Shown here piece after piece: positions 35,167 to 44,503 of a DNA stretch of 47,137 nt. The notes below the pieces were generated by a model. That model saw only the letters and a list, made by a program, of their open reading frames with translations, had not been told where the DNA came from and made no database searches. The stretch is from Moraxella canis. Lineage in GTDB: Bacteria > Pseudomonadota > Gammaproteobacteria > Pseudomonadales > Moraxellaceae. Where the stretch lies: positions 1 through 47,137 of the forward strand of contig NZ_MUXT01000014.1 in NCBI RefSeq assembly GCF_002014965.1, in the 5' to 3' direction. Every line of letters begins with the position of its first letter. Position 1 is the first letter of the stretch. Both the position numbers and the translations under genes were made by a program.

Positions 35167-38100
35167 TTAAGCGTGCAAATCTTGCAGCTTATAAACATCA
35201 AACGGCAAAGTGACTTGATAGGCTTTACATACCGCTTGTGCCGCACTGATGGTAGTGACATAGAATATCTTGGCTTGCAAGGCACTTCGGCGAATCAAGA
35301 AAGAATCTTCTTGGGCTTGCTTACCTTCAGTGGTATTGACCACCAAATGAATTTCGCCATTTTTGATCATATCCACAATGTGCGGGCGCCCTTCATTGAC
35401 TTTATTAATACGCTCACACTCAATGCCTGCCTCAGCAAGTACGCGCTGCGTACCGCCTGTAGCGACCAATTTAAAGCCGTAGTCAAGCAGCTGCTGAGCA
35501 ACTGAAGGCAGGTTCTTCTTATCGCTGTCGCGCACCGATAAAAACGCCTTTTTAATCTCACCATTAACGGGCAGACCAGGCAGGCGCTCATTTGACCCAA
35601 TCACCGCCTTGTAGAACGCCTCACCAAATGTCTTGCCGACACCCATCACTTCGCCTGTAGATTTCATTTCTGGACTTAGGATCGGATCCACACCTGGGAA
35701 TTTGGCAAATGGGAAAACAGCTTCTTTGACTGAATAATGACTTGGTACAATCTCTTTGGTAAATCCTTGCTCAGCAAGCGATTTACCCGCCATACAACGT
35801 GCTGCAATCTTAGCCAAAGAAGCGCCAATGCACTTAGAAACAAAAGGCACCGTACGGCTAGCACGTGGATTGACCTCAAGGATATACACGGTGTTGTCTT
35901 TGATGGCGTACTGCACGTTCATCAATCCAACCACGCCAAGCTCTTTTGCCATCGCAATCGTTTGCTCACGAATTTGGTCTTGAATGTCTGCACTCAATGA
36001 GTATGGCGGCAAGCTGCACGCTGAGTCACCTGAGTGCACACCTGCTTGCTCAATGTGCTGCATGATGCCACCGATGACCACCTCTTTGCCATCCGATACA
36101 CAGTCAACATCCACTTCAACGGCATCATCCAAGAAACGATCAAGCAGCACTGGCGCTTCATTGGATGCTTGGACTGCCTCGCGCAGATAGCGTTTTAGCT
36201 CATCTTCATTATATACGATTTCCATCGCGCGACCGCCCAATACGTATGATGGACGCACCACCAAAGGGTAGCCAACTGATTGTGCCTTAACGATACCATC
36301 TTCGCTACTGGTAGCCAGCGCGTTAGGCGGCTGATTCAGATTCAGCTGATGAATCATATGCTGAAAACGTTCACGATCTTCGGCGCGATCGATAGCATCA
36401 GGACTAGTGCCGATGATTGGAGCGCCCGCTTCTTCTAGGGCACGTGCAAGTTTTAAAGGAGTTTGACCGCCGTACTGCACGATCACGCCTTTTGGTTTTT
36501 CGGTACGAATGATCTCAAGCACATCTTCAAGCGTGACAGGCTCAAAATACAAGCGATCAGAAGTGTCATAATCGGTTGAGACAGTCTCTGGATTACAGTT
36601 GACCATGATGGTCTCATAGCCATCTTCTCGCATTGCCAAAGCAGCATGGACACAGCAATAGTCAAACTCAATCCCCTGTCCAATACGGTTTGGTCCACCA
36701 CCAATGACCATGATTTTGTCTTTGTCACTTGGACGCGCTTCACACTCTTCATCATAGCTTGAATACATATAGGCAGTCGACGTCTCAAATTCAGCAGCAC
36801 ACGTATCTACGCGCTTATAGACAGGATACACGCCCAAATCCCAACGCTGTTTGCGCAGCTGTTTTTGGCTGATACCCATCAGATTAGCAATGCGCAAGTC
36901 GCTCATGCCTTTACGCTTAAATTGGCGCAGATTTTCAGCAGTCAAGCCGCCAAAGCCAAGCGCTTTGATTTGTGCTTCAACTGTTACGATATCTTGGATC
37001 TGTACCAAGAACCATTTATCAATTTTAGTGTATTTAAAGACATCGTCCAAGCTCATGCCATGACGAAACGCCTCGGCAATATAAAAAATGCGGTCTGGCG
37101 TGGGGATGCTTAAGCGGTTCTTAATTTCGCTTTCAATGGCTTCAGCTGATTTACCCTCAAGCTCTAAAATTTCATCAAAACCTGTTGCGCCCGTCTCAAG
37201 ACCTCGCAATGCTTTTTGCATGGACTCTTGGAAATTGCGACCAATCGCCATCACCTCGCCCACAGATTTCATTTGAGTGGTAAGCGTTTCTTCAGCTTGT
37301 GGGAATTTTTCAAAGTTAAAGCGTGGAATCTTGGTAACAACATAGTCAATCGACGGCTCAAAGCTGGCAGGCGTCTTACCACCTGTGATGTCATTATTAA
37401 GCTCATCAAGTGTATAACCGACAGCAAGCTTGGCGGCGATTTTGGCAATCGGGAAACCTGTTGCCTTAGATGCCAATGCCGATGAACGGCTCACGCGAGG
37501 GTTCATCTCGATGACGACCATGCGACCATTTTCAGGATTAATACCAAACTGTACGTTTGAGCCGCCCGTTTCGACGCCAATCTCACGCAATACAGCGATC
37601 GATGCATTACGCATGAGCTGATACTCTTTATCCGTCAAAGTCTGCGCAGGGGCAACTGTGATGGAATCACCTGTATGCACACCCATCGGATCAAAGTTTT
37701 CGATAGAGCAGACAATGATGCAGTTGTCATTTTTATCACGCACCACTTCCATTTCGTACTCTTTCCAACCGATCAAGCTTTCATCAATAAGCAGCTGATG
37801 CGTTGGCGATAAATCAAATCCGCGCTCACAAATTTCAACAAACTCTTCACGATTATAGGCAATACCACCGCCAGAGCCGCCCATGGTAAATGAAGGACGA
37901 ATAATCACAGGGAAGCCAAAACGCGCTTGAATCTCAAGTGCCTGCTCCATGGTTTCTGCAATATCGGCACGCGGACATTCAAGTCCAATTTTTTTCATCG
38001 CTTTATCAAACAGCTCACGATCTTCCGCTTTTTCGATGGCATCTTTGGTAGCGCCAATCAGCTCACAGCCGTATTTGGCAAGCACGCCATGCTTATCAAG

Positions 38101-38403
38101 ATCAAGTGCGCAGTTAAGCGCTGTCTGACCGCCCATTGTTGGCAAAATGGCATCAGGGCGCTCTTTGGCAATAATCCCCTCAACGGTCTGCCAAGTAATC
38201 GGTTCGATATACGTGGCATCCGCCATCGCAGGATCAGTCATGATGGTGGCTGGGTTTGAGTTCACCAAAATCACTCGGTAGCCCTCTTCTTTTAGGGCTT
38301 TACATGCCTGCGCACCTGAATAGTCAAATTCGCAAGCTTGTCCGATGACGATTGGACCTGCCCCAATGATTAAGATGGACTTTATATCTGTACGTTTTGG
38401 CAT
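35167..38403 (-). CDS. carB: Carbamoyl-phosphate synthase large subunit
   Basis: A 1078-residue enzyme, close to E. coli CarB (1073). Two homologous ATP-grasp halves are seen: the first with [23 protein letters not shown] at the start, the second with [22 protein letters not shown] near residue 562. The C-terminal MGS-like allosteric domain starts near residue 935 ([12 protein letters not shown]). With CarA it makes carbamoyl phosphate for arginine and pyrimidines. The start (MPKRTDIKS) matches the family. It follows carA by 76 bases. Confidence 0.98.
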   Translation of the reverse strand: MPKRTDIKSILIIGAGPIVIGQACEFDYSGAQACKALKEEGYRVILVNSNPATIMTDPAMADATYIEPITWQTVEGIIAKERPDAILPTMGGQTALNCALDLDKHGVLAKYGCELIGATKDAIEKAEDRELFDKAMKKIGLECPRADIAETMEQALEIQARFGFPVIIRPSFTMGGSGGGIAYNREEFVEICERGFDLSPTHQLLIDESLIGWKEYEMEVVRDKNDNCIIVCSIENFDPMGVHTGDSITVAPAQTLTDKEYQLMRNASIAVLREIGVETGGSNVQFGINPENGRMVVIEMNPRVSRSSALASKATGFPIAKIAAKLAVGYTLDELNNDITGGKTPASFEPSIDYVVTKIPRFNFEKFPQAEETLTTQMKSVGEVMAIGRNFQESMQKALRGLETGATGFDEILELEGKSAEAIESEIKNRLSIPTPDRIFYIAEAFRHGMSLDDVFKYTKIDKWFLVQIQDIVTVEAQIKALGFGGLTAENLRQFKRKGMSDLRIANLMGISQKQLRKQRWDLGVYPVYKRVDTCAAEFETSTAYMYSSYDEECEARPSDKDKIMVIGGGPNRIGQGIEFDYCCVHAALAMREDGYETIMVNCNPETVSTDYDTSDRLYFEPVTLEDVLEIIRTEKPKGVIVQYGGQTPLKLARALEEAGAPIIGTSPDAIDRAEDRERFQHMIHQLNLNQPPNALATSSEDGIVKAQSVGYPLVVRPSYVLGGRAMEIVYNEDELKRYLREAVQASNEAPVLLDRFLDDAVEVDVDCVSDGKEVVIGGIMQHIEQAGVHSGDSACSLPPYSLSADIQDQIREQTIAMAKELGVVGLMNVQYAIKDNTVYILEVNPRASRTVPFVSKCIGASLAKIAARCMAGKSLAEQGFTKEIVPSHYSVKEAVFPFAKFPGVDPILSPEMKSTGEVMGVGKTFGEAFYKAVIGSNERLPGLPVNGEIKKAFLSVRDSDKKNLPSVAQQLLDYGFKLVATGGTQRVLAEAGIECERINKVNEGRPHIVDMIKNGEIHLVVNTTEGKQAQEDSFLIRRSALQAKIFYVTTISAAQAVCKAYQVTLPFDVYKLQDLHA

Positions 38404-38479
38404 GTTTACTCTCTTTTTATCTCAATTTGGTTTATTAAAATATTTTTATCAATTCAAAAACAGGATCTGACACCCTGTA

Positions 38480-39688
38480 TTAAGCTTTGGACTTCTGCAT
38501 CTCTGCCACAAATCTATCAAACAGCACCGCACAATCATGTGGTCCTGGGCTTGCTTCAGGGTGACCTTGGAAACTAAACGCAGGATGATTGGTCAGCTCA
38601 ATGCCTTGGTTTGAGCCATCAAACAATGAACGATGCGTTGGGCGAACATGCTCAGGTAAAGTCTCTTCATCCACACAAAAACCATGGTTTTGTGAGGTGA
38701 TCATCACTGTACCATCTGCCAGATTTTGGACAGGATGGTTGGCACCATGATGACCGAATTTCATCTTAATGGTTTTAGCACCGCTGGCCAATGCCAGTAG
38801 CTGATGACCAAGACAAATGCCAAAGACAGGAATCTGGGTCTGAGTGATCACATGGCGAATCGCCTCAATGGCATACGCACAAGGCTCAGGATCGCCAGGT
38901 CCGTTTGATAGGAAAATCCCATCAGGATTATGCTTCAAAACGTCTTGGATTGGCGTGGTAGCAGGCACAACCGTCACATGGCAGCCACGATCTACCAGCA
39001 TACGCAAGATATTGGTTTTTACCCCAAAGTCATACGCCACGATATCAAACTGTTTTTCAATATCCACCCCAAGCTTGGCAAATCGCCCGCCTGTTTCGGT
39101 TGTCTTGGCGTTACGACCATCATTGGCAAGCTCCCAAGAGCCTTCAGTCCACTCATAGCCTTCTTGGTCACAGCAGACTTTGGCCAAATCTTGACCTTTC
39201 ATGTTCGGCGCTGAGCGTGCCAATTCTACCGCTCGCGCTTCATCAATCTCACCTTGCTCATCAGCTGTCATGATACAGCCATTTTGAGCGCCTGTGGTAC
39301 GCAGCAGTGTGGTGAGTCGGCGCGTATCAATGTCAGCGATTGCCACCACATTGTGCTCATTGAGATACTCAGACAGCGAGCCTGTCGCGCGAAAATTGCT
39401 GTGCAAAAGCGGCAAATCACGGATAATCAAGCCAGTTGCCCAAACTTTATGAATGCGGCCAGATTCAGAATCTTCTTCATTGCAGCCAGTATTACCGATA
39501 TGCGGATAGGTCAAAGTAACCATCTGACCTGAATAACTGGGATCGGTCAAAATTTCTTGATAGCCCGTCATGGCAGTATTAAATACCACTTCGCCAACGG
39601 TACTGCCTGCTGCGCCAATGCTTACACCACGAAAAATCGTGCCATCAGCGAGTGCCAAAACGGCTTTTTTTGTTGTTTGAGCTGTCAT
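38480..39688 (-). CDS. carA: Carbamoyl-phosphate synthase small subunit
   Basis: A 402-residue glutamine amidotransferase subunit supplying ammonia to CarB. The N-terminal domain has [21 protein letters not shown]. The class I GATase domain has the nucleophile Cys in [15 protein letters not shown] and the His-Glu pair in [17 protein letters not shown] 39688 (MTAQTT) is preferred over a GTG at 39697, with GGGTGA as the ribosome-binding site. It is preceded by a leader of more than 200 bases that may be regulatory. Confidence 0.97.
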   Translation of the reverse strand: MTAQTTKKAVLALADGTIFRGVSIGAAGSTVGEVVFNTAMTGYQEILTDPSYSGQMVTLTYPHIGNTGCNEEDSESGRIHKVWATGLIIRDLPLLHSNFRATGSLSEYLNEHNVVAIADIDTRRLTTLLRTTGAQNGCIMTADEQGEIDEARAVELARSAPNMKGQDLAKVCCDQEGYEWTEGSWELANDGRNAKTTETGGRFAKLGVDIEKQFDIVAYDFGVKTNILRMLVDRGCHVTVVPATTPIQDVLKHNPDGIFLSNGPGDPEPCAYAIEAIRHVITQTQIPVFGICLGHQLLALASGAKTIKMKFGHHGANHPVQNLADGTVMITSQNHGFCVDEETLPEHVRPTHRSLFDGSNQGIELTNHPAFSFQGHPEASPGPHDCAVLFDRFVAEMQKSKA

Positions 39689-39935
39689 GAATTTCACCCG
39701 AATTTTTTATTAGAATTAAACTTTTATGTGATAAAATCTTATAGATTAAATTGGCGTTTACCAAATTTTAGATAAAATTTTTTAGCGGTTGTCCGCCAAA
39801 AAACTCATCGCTATTGCTTGATTTTGCCCACAAAAAAGCGAATGATTAAAACAAATAACTTACCCTTGCGTCAGTGCCAAGATAAAGTTATGTGGATTCA
39901 TAATCACTCGCTCATCGTAGATTTTGCTTATTATA
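39689..39935 (-). promoter_or_regulatory. carA leader with possible leader peptide and hairpin
   Basis: TATAAT on the minus strand (39935-39930) with a weak -35 (TAGATT, 17-base spacing) predicts a start near 39923. A 13-codon frame, MNPHNFILALTQG then TAA, runs from 39901 to 39860. The RNA over it can pair AACTT/AAGTT and CTTG/CAAG. A second hairpin at 39803-39778 (stem UUUUUUGGCGG with CCGCUAAAAAA, one G-U) is followed by UUUUAUC, 90 bases before the carA start. The layout recalls an attenuator, but regulation is inferred. Confidence 0.4.
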
Positions 39936-39960
39936 TATAAAAAAATACAAAAAATCTATA

Positions 39961-40008
39961 TTTTGAGCAAAAATTTTTACTCAAAATAACATCGCATTTA
40001 TGACGGTT
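39961..40008 (-). terminator. Possible terminator after msrB
   Basis: On the minus strand, ATTTTGAG, a 12-base loop and CTCAAAAT, followed by ATAGATTTTTTG, lies just after the msrB stop. Confidence 0.45.
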
Positions 40009-40422
40009 TTAGGCTTCATCAAGCACAACTGCTGCCGAATTAATGCAATATCTTAGCCCAGTGTCGGTTACATGATTATCTGGAAAAACATGACCTAAAT
40101 GTCCGCCACAGTGATGACAAGTTACCTCAATGCGGCGCATGCCATGCGATAAATCCAGCGTTTCATCAACGACATTATCGCCGATAACTTTGTCAAAGCT
40201 TGGCCAACCGCAGCCTGAATGAAACTTAGCACTACTATCAAAAAGCGGCGTATGACAGCCCTTACAGCGATACACACCATCCGCTTCGGTGTCAGTATAA
40301 AGCCCTGTAAATGCACGCTCAGTGCCTTTTTGTCTGAGCACATAGTATGACAAATCATCCAAACGATTTTGCCAATCTGCTTCACTCATCGACTCTATCA
40401 CTGCTTTATCAAGGGGTTTCAT
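40009..40422 (-). CDS. msrB: Peptide-methionine (R)-S-oxide reductase MsrB
   Basis: A 137-residue protein that repairs methionine-R-sulfoxide with thioredoxin. Two CxxC zinc pairs are visible (CKGCH and CHHCGGHLGHVF), with the substrate motif FHSGCGWPSF and the catalytic Cys in RYCINSAA near the C terminus. Length equals E. coli MsrB. AAGGAGTGAATC precedes the ATG. It is divergent from the HTH-aminotransferase gene. Confidence 0.96.
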   Translation of the reverse strand: MKPLDKAVIESMSEADWQNRLDDLSYYVLRQKGTERAFTGLYTDTEADGVYRCKGCHTPLFDSSAKFHSGCGWPSFDKVIGDNVVDETLDLSHGMRRIEVTCHHCGGHLGHVFPDNHVTDTGLRYCINSAAVVLDEA

Positions 40423-40508
40423 GATTCACTCCTTAAACTTTTTGAAAAAAAATGGGTTACTGATCAATTTAGGATGATACATTGCAAGATTTACTTGCAT
40501 AAAAAAAC

Positions 40509-40536
40509 ATCTTAATTCACCAATAAATTTTGTAAA
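40509..40536 (-). promoter_or_regulatory. Sigma70-type promoter for msrB
   Basis: On the minus strand, TTTACA (40536-40531), 16 bases and TAAGAT (40514-40509), about 87 bases before the ATG. Confidence 0.5.
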
Positions 40537-40543
40537 GTATAAC

Positions 40544-40572
40544 TTGCAATTCATCACTTTATCACATAAAAT
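40544..40572 (+). promoter_or_regulatory. Sigma70-type promoter for the HTH-aminotransferase gene
   Basis: TTGCAA (40544-40549), 17 bases and TAAAAT (40567-40572), giving a short leader before ATG 40600. It overlaps back-to-back with the msrB promoter, so one bound regulator could affect both. Confidence 0.6.
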
Positions 40573-40599
40573 GATCTTCACACTTAAGGATATATTAGC

Positions 40600-42189
40600 A
40601 TGAATGACCCACAAAATACCATCACAGAACAAGGCTTACGGCTAAAATCGCGGCGTAAGGCTTTGGGGTTATCCGCCGAAGCTCTAGCCACCAAGATGAG
40701 TGAGCTTGGCGCGCCTGTCAGTCGCGGTGCGATCGCGAATTGGGAATGTGGCAAAAATGGCATCGTCATGAGCAAACTACCCATATTAGCGGCAGCTTTG
40801 GGCGTCAGTGAAAGCTATCTTGTAAGCGGCGACTCAGCCCCACAGGCACCTGAGCAACAACCCATTAATGAAATTCACCCAAAATCAACTCTCATCAAAC
40901 CACAGCCTGATCAGATTTTCGTTACTTTGCCATCGGAATACACCACCATGTCACACCCAAAACCTTTAAAAAAATCCAACAAGCTTGCCAATGTCTGCTA
41001 TGATATTCGCGGTGAACTACTACAGACTGCCAATCGCATGGAAGCTGAGGGTCAGCGGATTATTAAGCTCAATATCGGTAACCCTGCCCCTTTTGGGCTA
41101 CTAGCTCCCGAAGAGATCATTCGTGATGTGGCGCTGAATTTACCTGAGGCGTCTGGTTATTCTGACTCTCAAGGCATTTTTGCCGCCAGAAAAGCGGTGC
41201 TTCAATATTATCAAGGCAAAGGGCTTTTGTCTGCCATCGATGTCAATGATGTTTATATCGGTAATGGCGTCAGTGAATTGATCGTCATGACCATGCAAGC
41301 GCTACTTGACGATGATGATGAAATTTTGATCCCTATGCCCGACTATCCTTTATGGACGGCGGCGGCAAATTTAGCAGGTGGCAAAGCGGTGCATTATCGC
41401 TGTCTTGAAGAAGATCATTGGCAACCAGACCTAAAAGACATTGAAAGCAAAATCACTCCACGCACTAAGGGAATTGTGGTCATCAACCCCAACAATCCCA
41501 CAGGCGCGGTCTATTCTGATGACATCCTAAAAAGCATCGCTGCACTTGCCAAAAAATATGATTTGGTGATTATGGCAGATGAAATCTATGACCGCATCTT
41601 GTATGATGGTGTCACGCACACACCCATGTGCACCATAACTAATGATAGTTTAGTCCTGACTTATAATGGGTTGTCCAAATCGCATCGCATCGCAGGCTAT
41701 CGTGCTGGCTGGCTCATGGTTTCGGGCAAAAAAGATCATGCCGCCGATTTTATTGAGGGGCTGACGATGCTGGCAAGCATGCGCCTTTGTGCCAATGTCC
41801 CTGCCCAATACGCCATCCAAACAGCGATGGGCGGCTATCAATCCATGCAGGCATTGACCGCGCCGACAGGACGCTTATATAAGCAGCGCAATTTGGCGGT
41901 TGAGCGTCTTAATGCTATCAAAGGCATCAGCTGTACCATGCCCCAAGGTGCTTTTTATTGCTTTGCTAAGATTGATCGTGAGATCTACCCCATTGATAAT
42001 GACATGAAATTTATGATGGATCTTTTGATCGAAGAAAAGGTATTGATCATTCAAGGCACAGGCTTTAATTGGGATCAACCTGATCATTTCCGAGTCGTAT
42101 TCTTGCCAAATCTCATCGATTTAGAAGATGCCATGGACAGATTGGATCGCTTCTTTGCCAAAAAACGCAAAGAATTTGGCACCGACTAA
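40600..42189 (+). CDS. alaA: XRE-type HTH fused to AlaA-like aminotransferase
   Basis: A 529-residue protein with two parts. Residues about 11-76 form a Cro/C1-type helix-turn-helix (LRLKSRRKALGLSAEALATKM, then SRGAIANWECGKNG). After a 40-residue linker, MSHPKPLKKSNKLANVCYDIRG at Met 117 matches the normal N terminus of AlaA, the glutamate-pyruvate aminotransferase. The class I/II fold has LNIGNPAPFG, IGNGVSEL, NPNNPTGAVYS, ADEIYDRILYDG and NGLSKSHRIAGYRAGW with the PLP Lys. The frame is continuous, so it is a real fusion unless internal ATG 40948 is also used. The HTH could give autoregulation or link alanine level to transcription. A terminator follows. Confidence 0.85.
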   Translation: MNDPQNTITEQGLRLKSRRKALGLSAEALATKMSELGAPVSRGAIANWECGKNGIVMSKLPILAAALGVSESYLVSGDSAPQAPEQQPINEIHPKSTLIKPQPDQIFVTLPSEYTTMSHPKPLKKSNKLANVCYDIRGELLQTANRMEAEGQRIIKLNIGNPAPFGLLAPEEIIRDVALNLPEASGYSDSQGIFAARKAVLQYYQGKGLLSAIDVNDVYIGNGVSELIVMTMQALLDDDDEILIPMPDYPLWTAAANLAGGKAVHYRCLEEDHWQPDLKDIESKITPRTKGIVVINPNNPTGAVYSDDILKSIAALAKKYDLVIMADEIYDRILYDGVTHTPMCTITNDSLVLTYNGLSKSHRIAGYRAGWLMVSGKKDHAADFIEGLTMLASMRLCANVPAQYAIQTAMGGYQSMQALTAPTGRLYKQRNLAVERLNAIKGISCTMPQGAFYCFAKIDREIYPIDNDMKFMMDLLIEEKVLIIQGTGFNWDQPDHFRVVFLPNLIDLEDAMDRLDRFFAKKRKEFGTD

Positions 42190-42207
42190 CCAATCAGCAG
42201 TCAGCAC

Positions 42208-42240
42208 AAAAACGCCGCTGCTTTTGCATGGGGCGTTTTT
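42208..42240 (+). terminator. Rho-independent terminator after the HTH-aminotransferase gene
   Basis: AAAAACGCC (42208-42216) with GGCGTTTTT (42232-42240), inner TGC/GCA pairing around a TTTT loop, then TATTATT. Confidence 0.75.
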
Positions 42241-42364
42241 ATTATTAATAGGTGTAATATATCCCCAAAATCACTACCTATATTCCATTTTTGAATTTAA
42301 ATTTTTGGCATCAAACACTTAACATGATGCAAAATAAATCAGCTAAGCCAAATAGGATTTTATA

Positions 42365-44041
42365 ATGTACCAATACAGCTATGCCGACCAAAAACTTGTC
42401 GATGAACGAGTGGCACAATTTCGCAGCCAAACCGAACGCTTCTTGGCAGGTGAGCTGCCCGAAGAGCAGTTTTTGCCCTTGCGCTTGCAAAATGGTCTTT
42501 ATGTTCAGCGCCACGCGCCGATGCTGCGTATTGCGATTCCTTATGGCCTGATGGGCAGTCATCAGCTGCGCACATTGGCTGAGATTGCGCGTGATTATGA
42601 TAAAGGCTATGGGCATTTTACCACGCGCACCAATTTACAACTTAATTGGGTGAAACTTGAAGAAGTGCCTGATATTTTAGCCAAATTGGCTGCCAATCAA
42701 ATGCACGCCATCCAAACTTCAGGCAACTGTATTCGTAACACCACCACCGATCCTTATTCTGGCATTCATGCTGATGAGATTGCCGATCCACGCCCTTATT
42801 GCGAGATCATCCGTCAGTGGAGTACTTTCCATCCTGAATTTGCCTTTTTACCACGCAAATTTAAAATTGCCGTCATCGGTACAAAAACCGACCGCGCAGC
42901 CACGCAGGTTCATGACATCGGTCTGCACTTGGTAGAGCGCGATGGCGAAATTGGCTTTGAAGTGATTGTCGGCGGCGGCTTAGGTCGCACACCGATCATC
43001 GGTAAGCTGATCAATGAATTTTTACCGCGCAGGCATTTACTTAGCTATCTTGATGCCATTTTGCGTGTTTATAACTTGGAAGGTCGCCGCGATAATAAAT
43101 ATAAAGCGCGCATCAAGATTTTGGTGGAAAGCTTGGGTAAAGATGTCTTCGCCCAAAAAGTCAATGATGAATGGCAGTCTTTAAAAGATGGCGACTTGAC
43201 ATTGACCGATGCGCACTTTACCAAAGCCGAAAGCTATTTTACCACGCCTGCTTATGAGCAAATTGATGGCTTGGCAGCGCAAGCAAAGCTAGATGAGTTC
43301 TTAGCTGACAAGGCTTTTCGTGATTGGTATAAGCACAATACCGTCGCTCATAAAATCAATGGCTATAAAGCCGTTGTCATCTCATTAAAGGCTGGCGTTG
43401 TTGATGGCGCGTATGTGCCTGCAGGCGACATCACCGATACGCAAATGTTTGCGCTGGCGGATTTGGCAGATGAGTACAGCTTGGGTGAGATTCGCGCCAC
43501 ACACCAACAAAACTTAGTACTCGGCGATGTCAAAGTCACCGACCTATACGCGCTTTGGCAAAAATTAAGCGCGCTTAACCTTGCACGCGCCAATATCGGC
43601 ACTTTGACCGACATGATCGTCTGCCCTGGTTTTGATTATTGTGCGCTTGCCAATGCCACCACGCACAATATTGCAGAATCCATCGAAAAACAGTTCGATG
43701 ACTTAGATTATCTGTATGACTTAGGCGATATCCGCTTGAATATGTCAGGCTGTATGAATGCTTGCGCTCACCACCATGTGGGTGATATCGGCATTCTAGG
43801 CGTTGATAAAAAAGGCGAACACTGGTATCAAATCAGCCTAGGTGGTAATTCAGGCGAGAATGCCAAATTGGGTCAAATCCTAGGACGCGCTGTAGCCGCT
43901 GACGAAGTTGCCCAAACCATCGCCACCATTGTTGATGTCTATAAAAATGAGCGCATCGAAAGTGACGAGCATATCGAAAGCTTTGCTCAAGCTGTTGAAA
44001 GACTTGGCATAGCACCCTTCAAAGCAGCCGTATATAGCTAA
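42365..44041 (+). CDS. cysI: Nitrite/sulfite reductase hemoprotein (Pseudomonas-type CysI)
   Basis: A 558-residue siroheme/[4Fe-4S] reductase reducing sulfite to sulfide with six electrons. Two ferredoxin-like half domains surround the repeat core; GHFTTRTNLQLNWV and TSGNCIRNTTTDPY are siroheme-contact regions. The cluster Cys are in CPGFDYC (about residues 419-425) and SGCMNAC (about 461-466). It differs from the E. coli two-subunit enzyme and matches the proteins annotated cysI in Pseudomonas and Acinetobacter. The next genes (DUF934 and siroheme synthase) support sulfite rather than nitrite as substrate. Confidence 0.9.
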   Translation: MYQYSYADQKLVDERVAQFRSQTERFLAGELPEEQFLPLRLQNGLYVQRHAPMLRIAIPYGLMGSHQLRTLAEIARDYDKGYGHFTTRTNLQLNWVKLEEVPDILAKLAANQMHAIQTSGNCIRNTTTDPYSGIHADEIADPRPYCEIIRQWSTFHPEFAFLPRKFKIAVIGTKTDRAATQVHDIGLHLVERDGEIGFEVIVGGGLGRTPIIGKLINEFLPRRHLLSYLDAILRVYNLEGRRDNKYKARIKILVESLGKDVFAQKVNDEWQSLKDGDLTLTDAHFTKAESYFTTPAYEQIDGLAAQAKLDEFLADKAFRDWYKHNTVAHKINGYKAVVISLKAGVVDGAYVPAGDITDTQMFALADLADEYSLGEIRATHQQNLVLGDVKVTDLYALWQKLSALNLARANIGTLTDMIVCPGFDYCALANATTHNIAESIEKQFDDLDYLYDLGDIRLNMSGCMNACAHHHVGDIGILGVDKKGEHWYQISLGGNSGENAKLGQILGRAVAADEVAQTIATIVDVYKNERIESDEHIESFAQAVERLGIAPFKAAVYS

Positions 44042-44101
44042 TTAACTAATCACATTTATAAAATATTATAACAGATAGATTATTTCTATTAAGGATAAAT
44101 A

Positions 44102-44479
44102 ATGAGTACAATCAAAGTTGATCGACATGCCAACTCAGAGCCCGCTGAGCTTGATCTAAGCCAAGCTTTGACGGCTGACGCCACACCTGATGATATCGAA
44201 GCCGCCATCGCTGATCAAGAGCGCCTTGTTTTTGTCGTTGCTAACTTCATGGACGGTCGCGTCTTTAGCTTGATTCGCCATGCCAGACACCAAGGCTTTC
44301 AGGGTGAGATCATTGTAGGTGGTGACTTCGCTCTTGATCAAGCCAATTACTTTGTCAAATCTGGTGCAACGGCTTTTTTGGTGAACGAAGCAAATGTTGA
44401 GACACTGACAAAAACCTTGCAGGATCTGGCGACAGGTTATGATGGCGAATCTGTTAATCGCTTGCCATTGTTTAGCTAA
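44102..44479 (+). CDS. DUF934 protein (sulfite-reduction associated)
   Basis: A 125-residue DUF934 protein. DGRVFSLIRHARHQGFQGEIIVGGDFALDQANYFVKSGATAFLV is the family core. It lies 60 bases after cysI and 24 before cysG on the same strand, the usual place of this family in proteobacterial sulfite or nitrite reductase operons. It is shorter at the N terminus than many members. AAGGATAAATA precedes the ATG. Function is unproven; a role as a redox or assembly partner of the reductase is inferred from location. Confidence 0.85.
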   Translation: MSTIKVDRHANSEPAELDLSQALTADATPDDIEAAIADQERLVFVVANFMDGRVFSLIRHARHQGFQGEIIVGGDFALDQANYFVKSGATAFLVNEANVETLTKTLQDLATGYDGESVNRLPLFS

Positions 44480-44503
44480 TATTAAAAAAATAAAGTGAGC
44501 GTT

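Noticed and set aside
35059..35505. 148-residue open frame antisense to the carB 3' end
   Set aside because: A shadow of carB without family similarity or a ribosome-binding site.
42290..42364. CysB-type activator site upstream of cysI
   Set aside because: TTGGCA and AT-rich sequence are present, but no defensible CysB motif or well-spaced -10 could be identified.
44102..44479. CysH or another known sulfur enzyme
   Set aside because: No PAPS-reductase or ferredoxin motif is present; the sequence matches DUF934 only.
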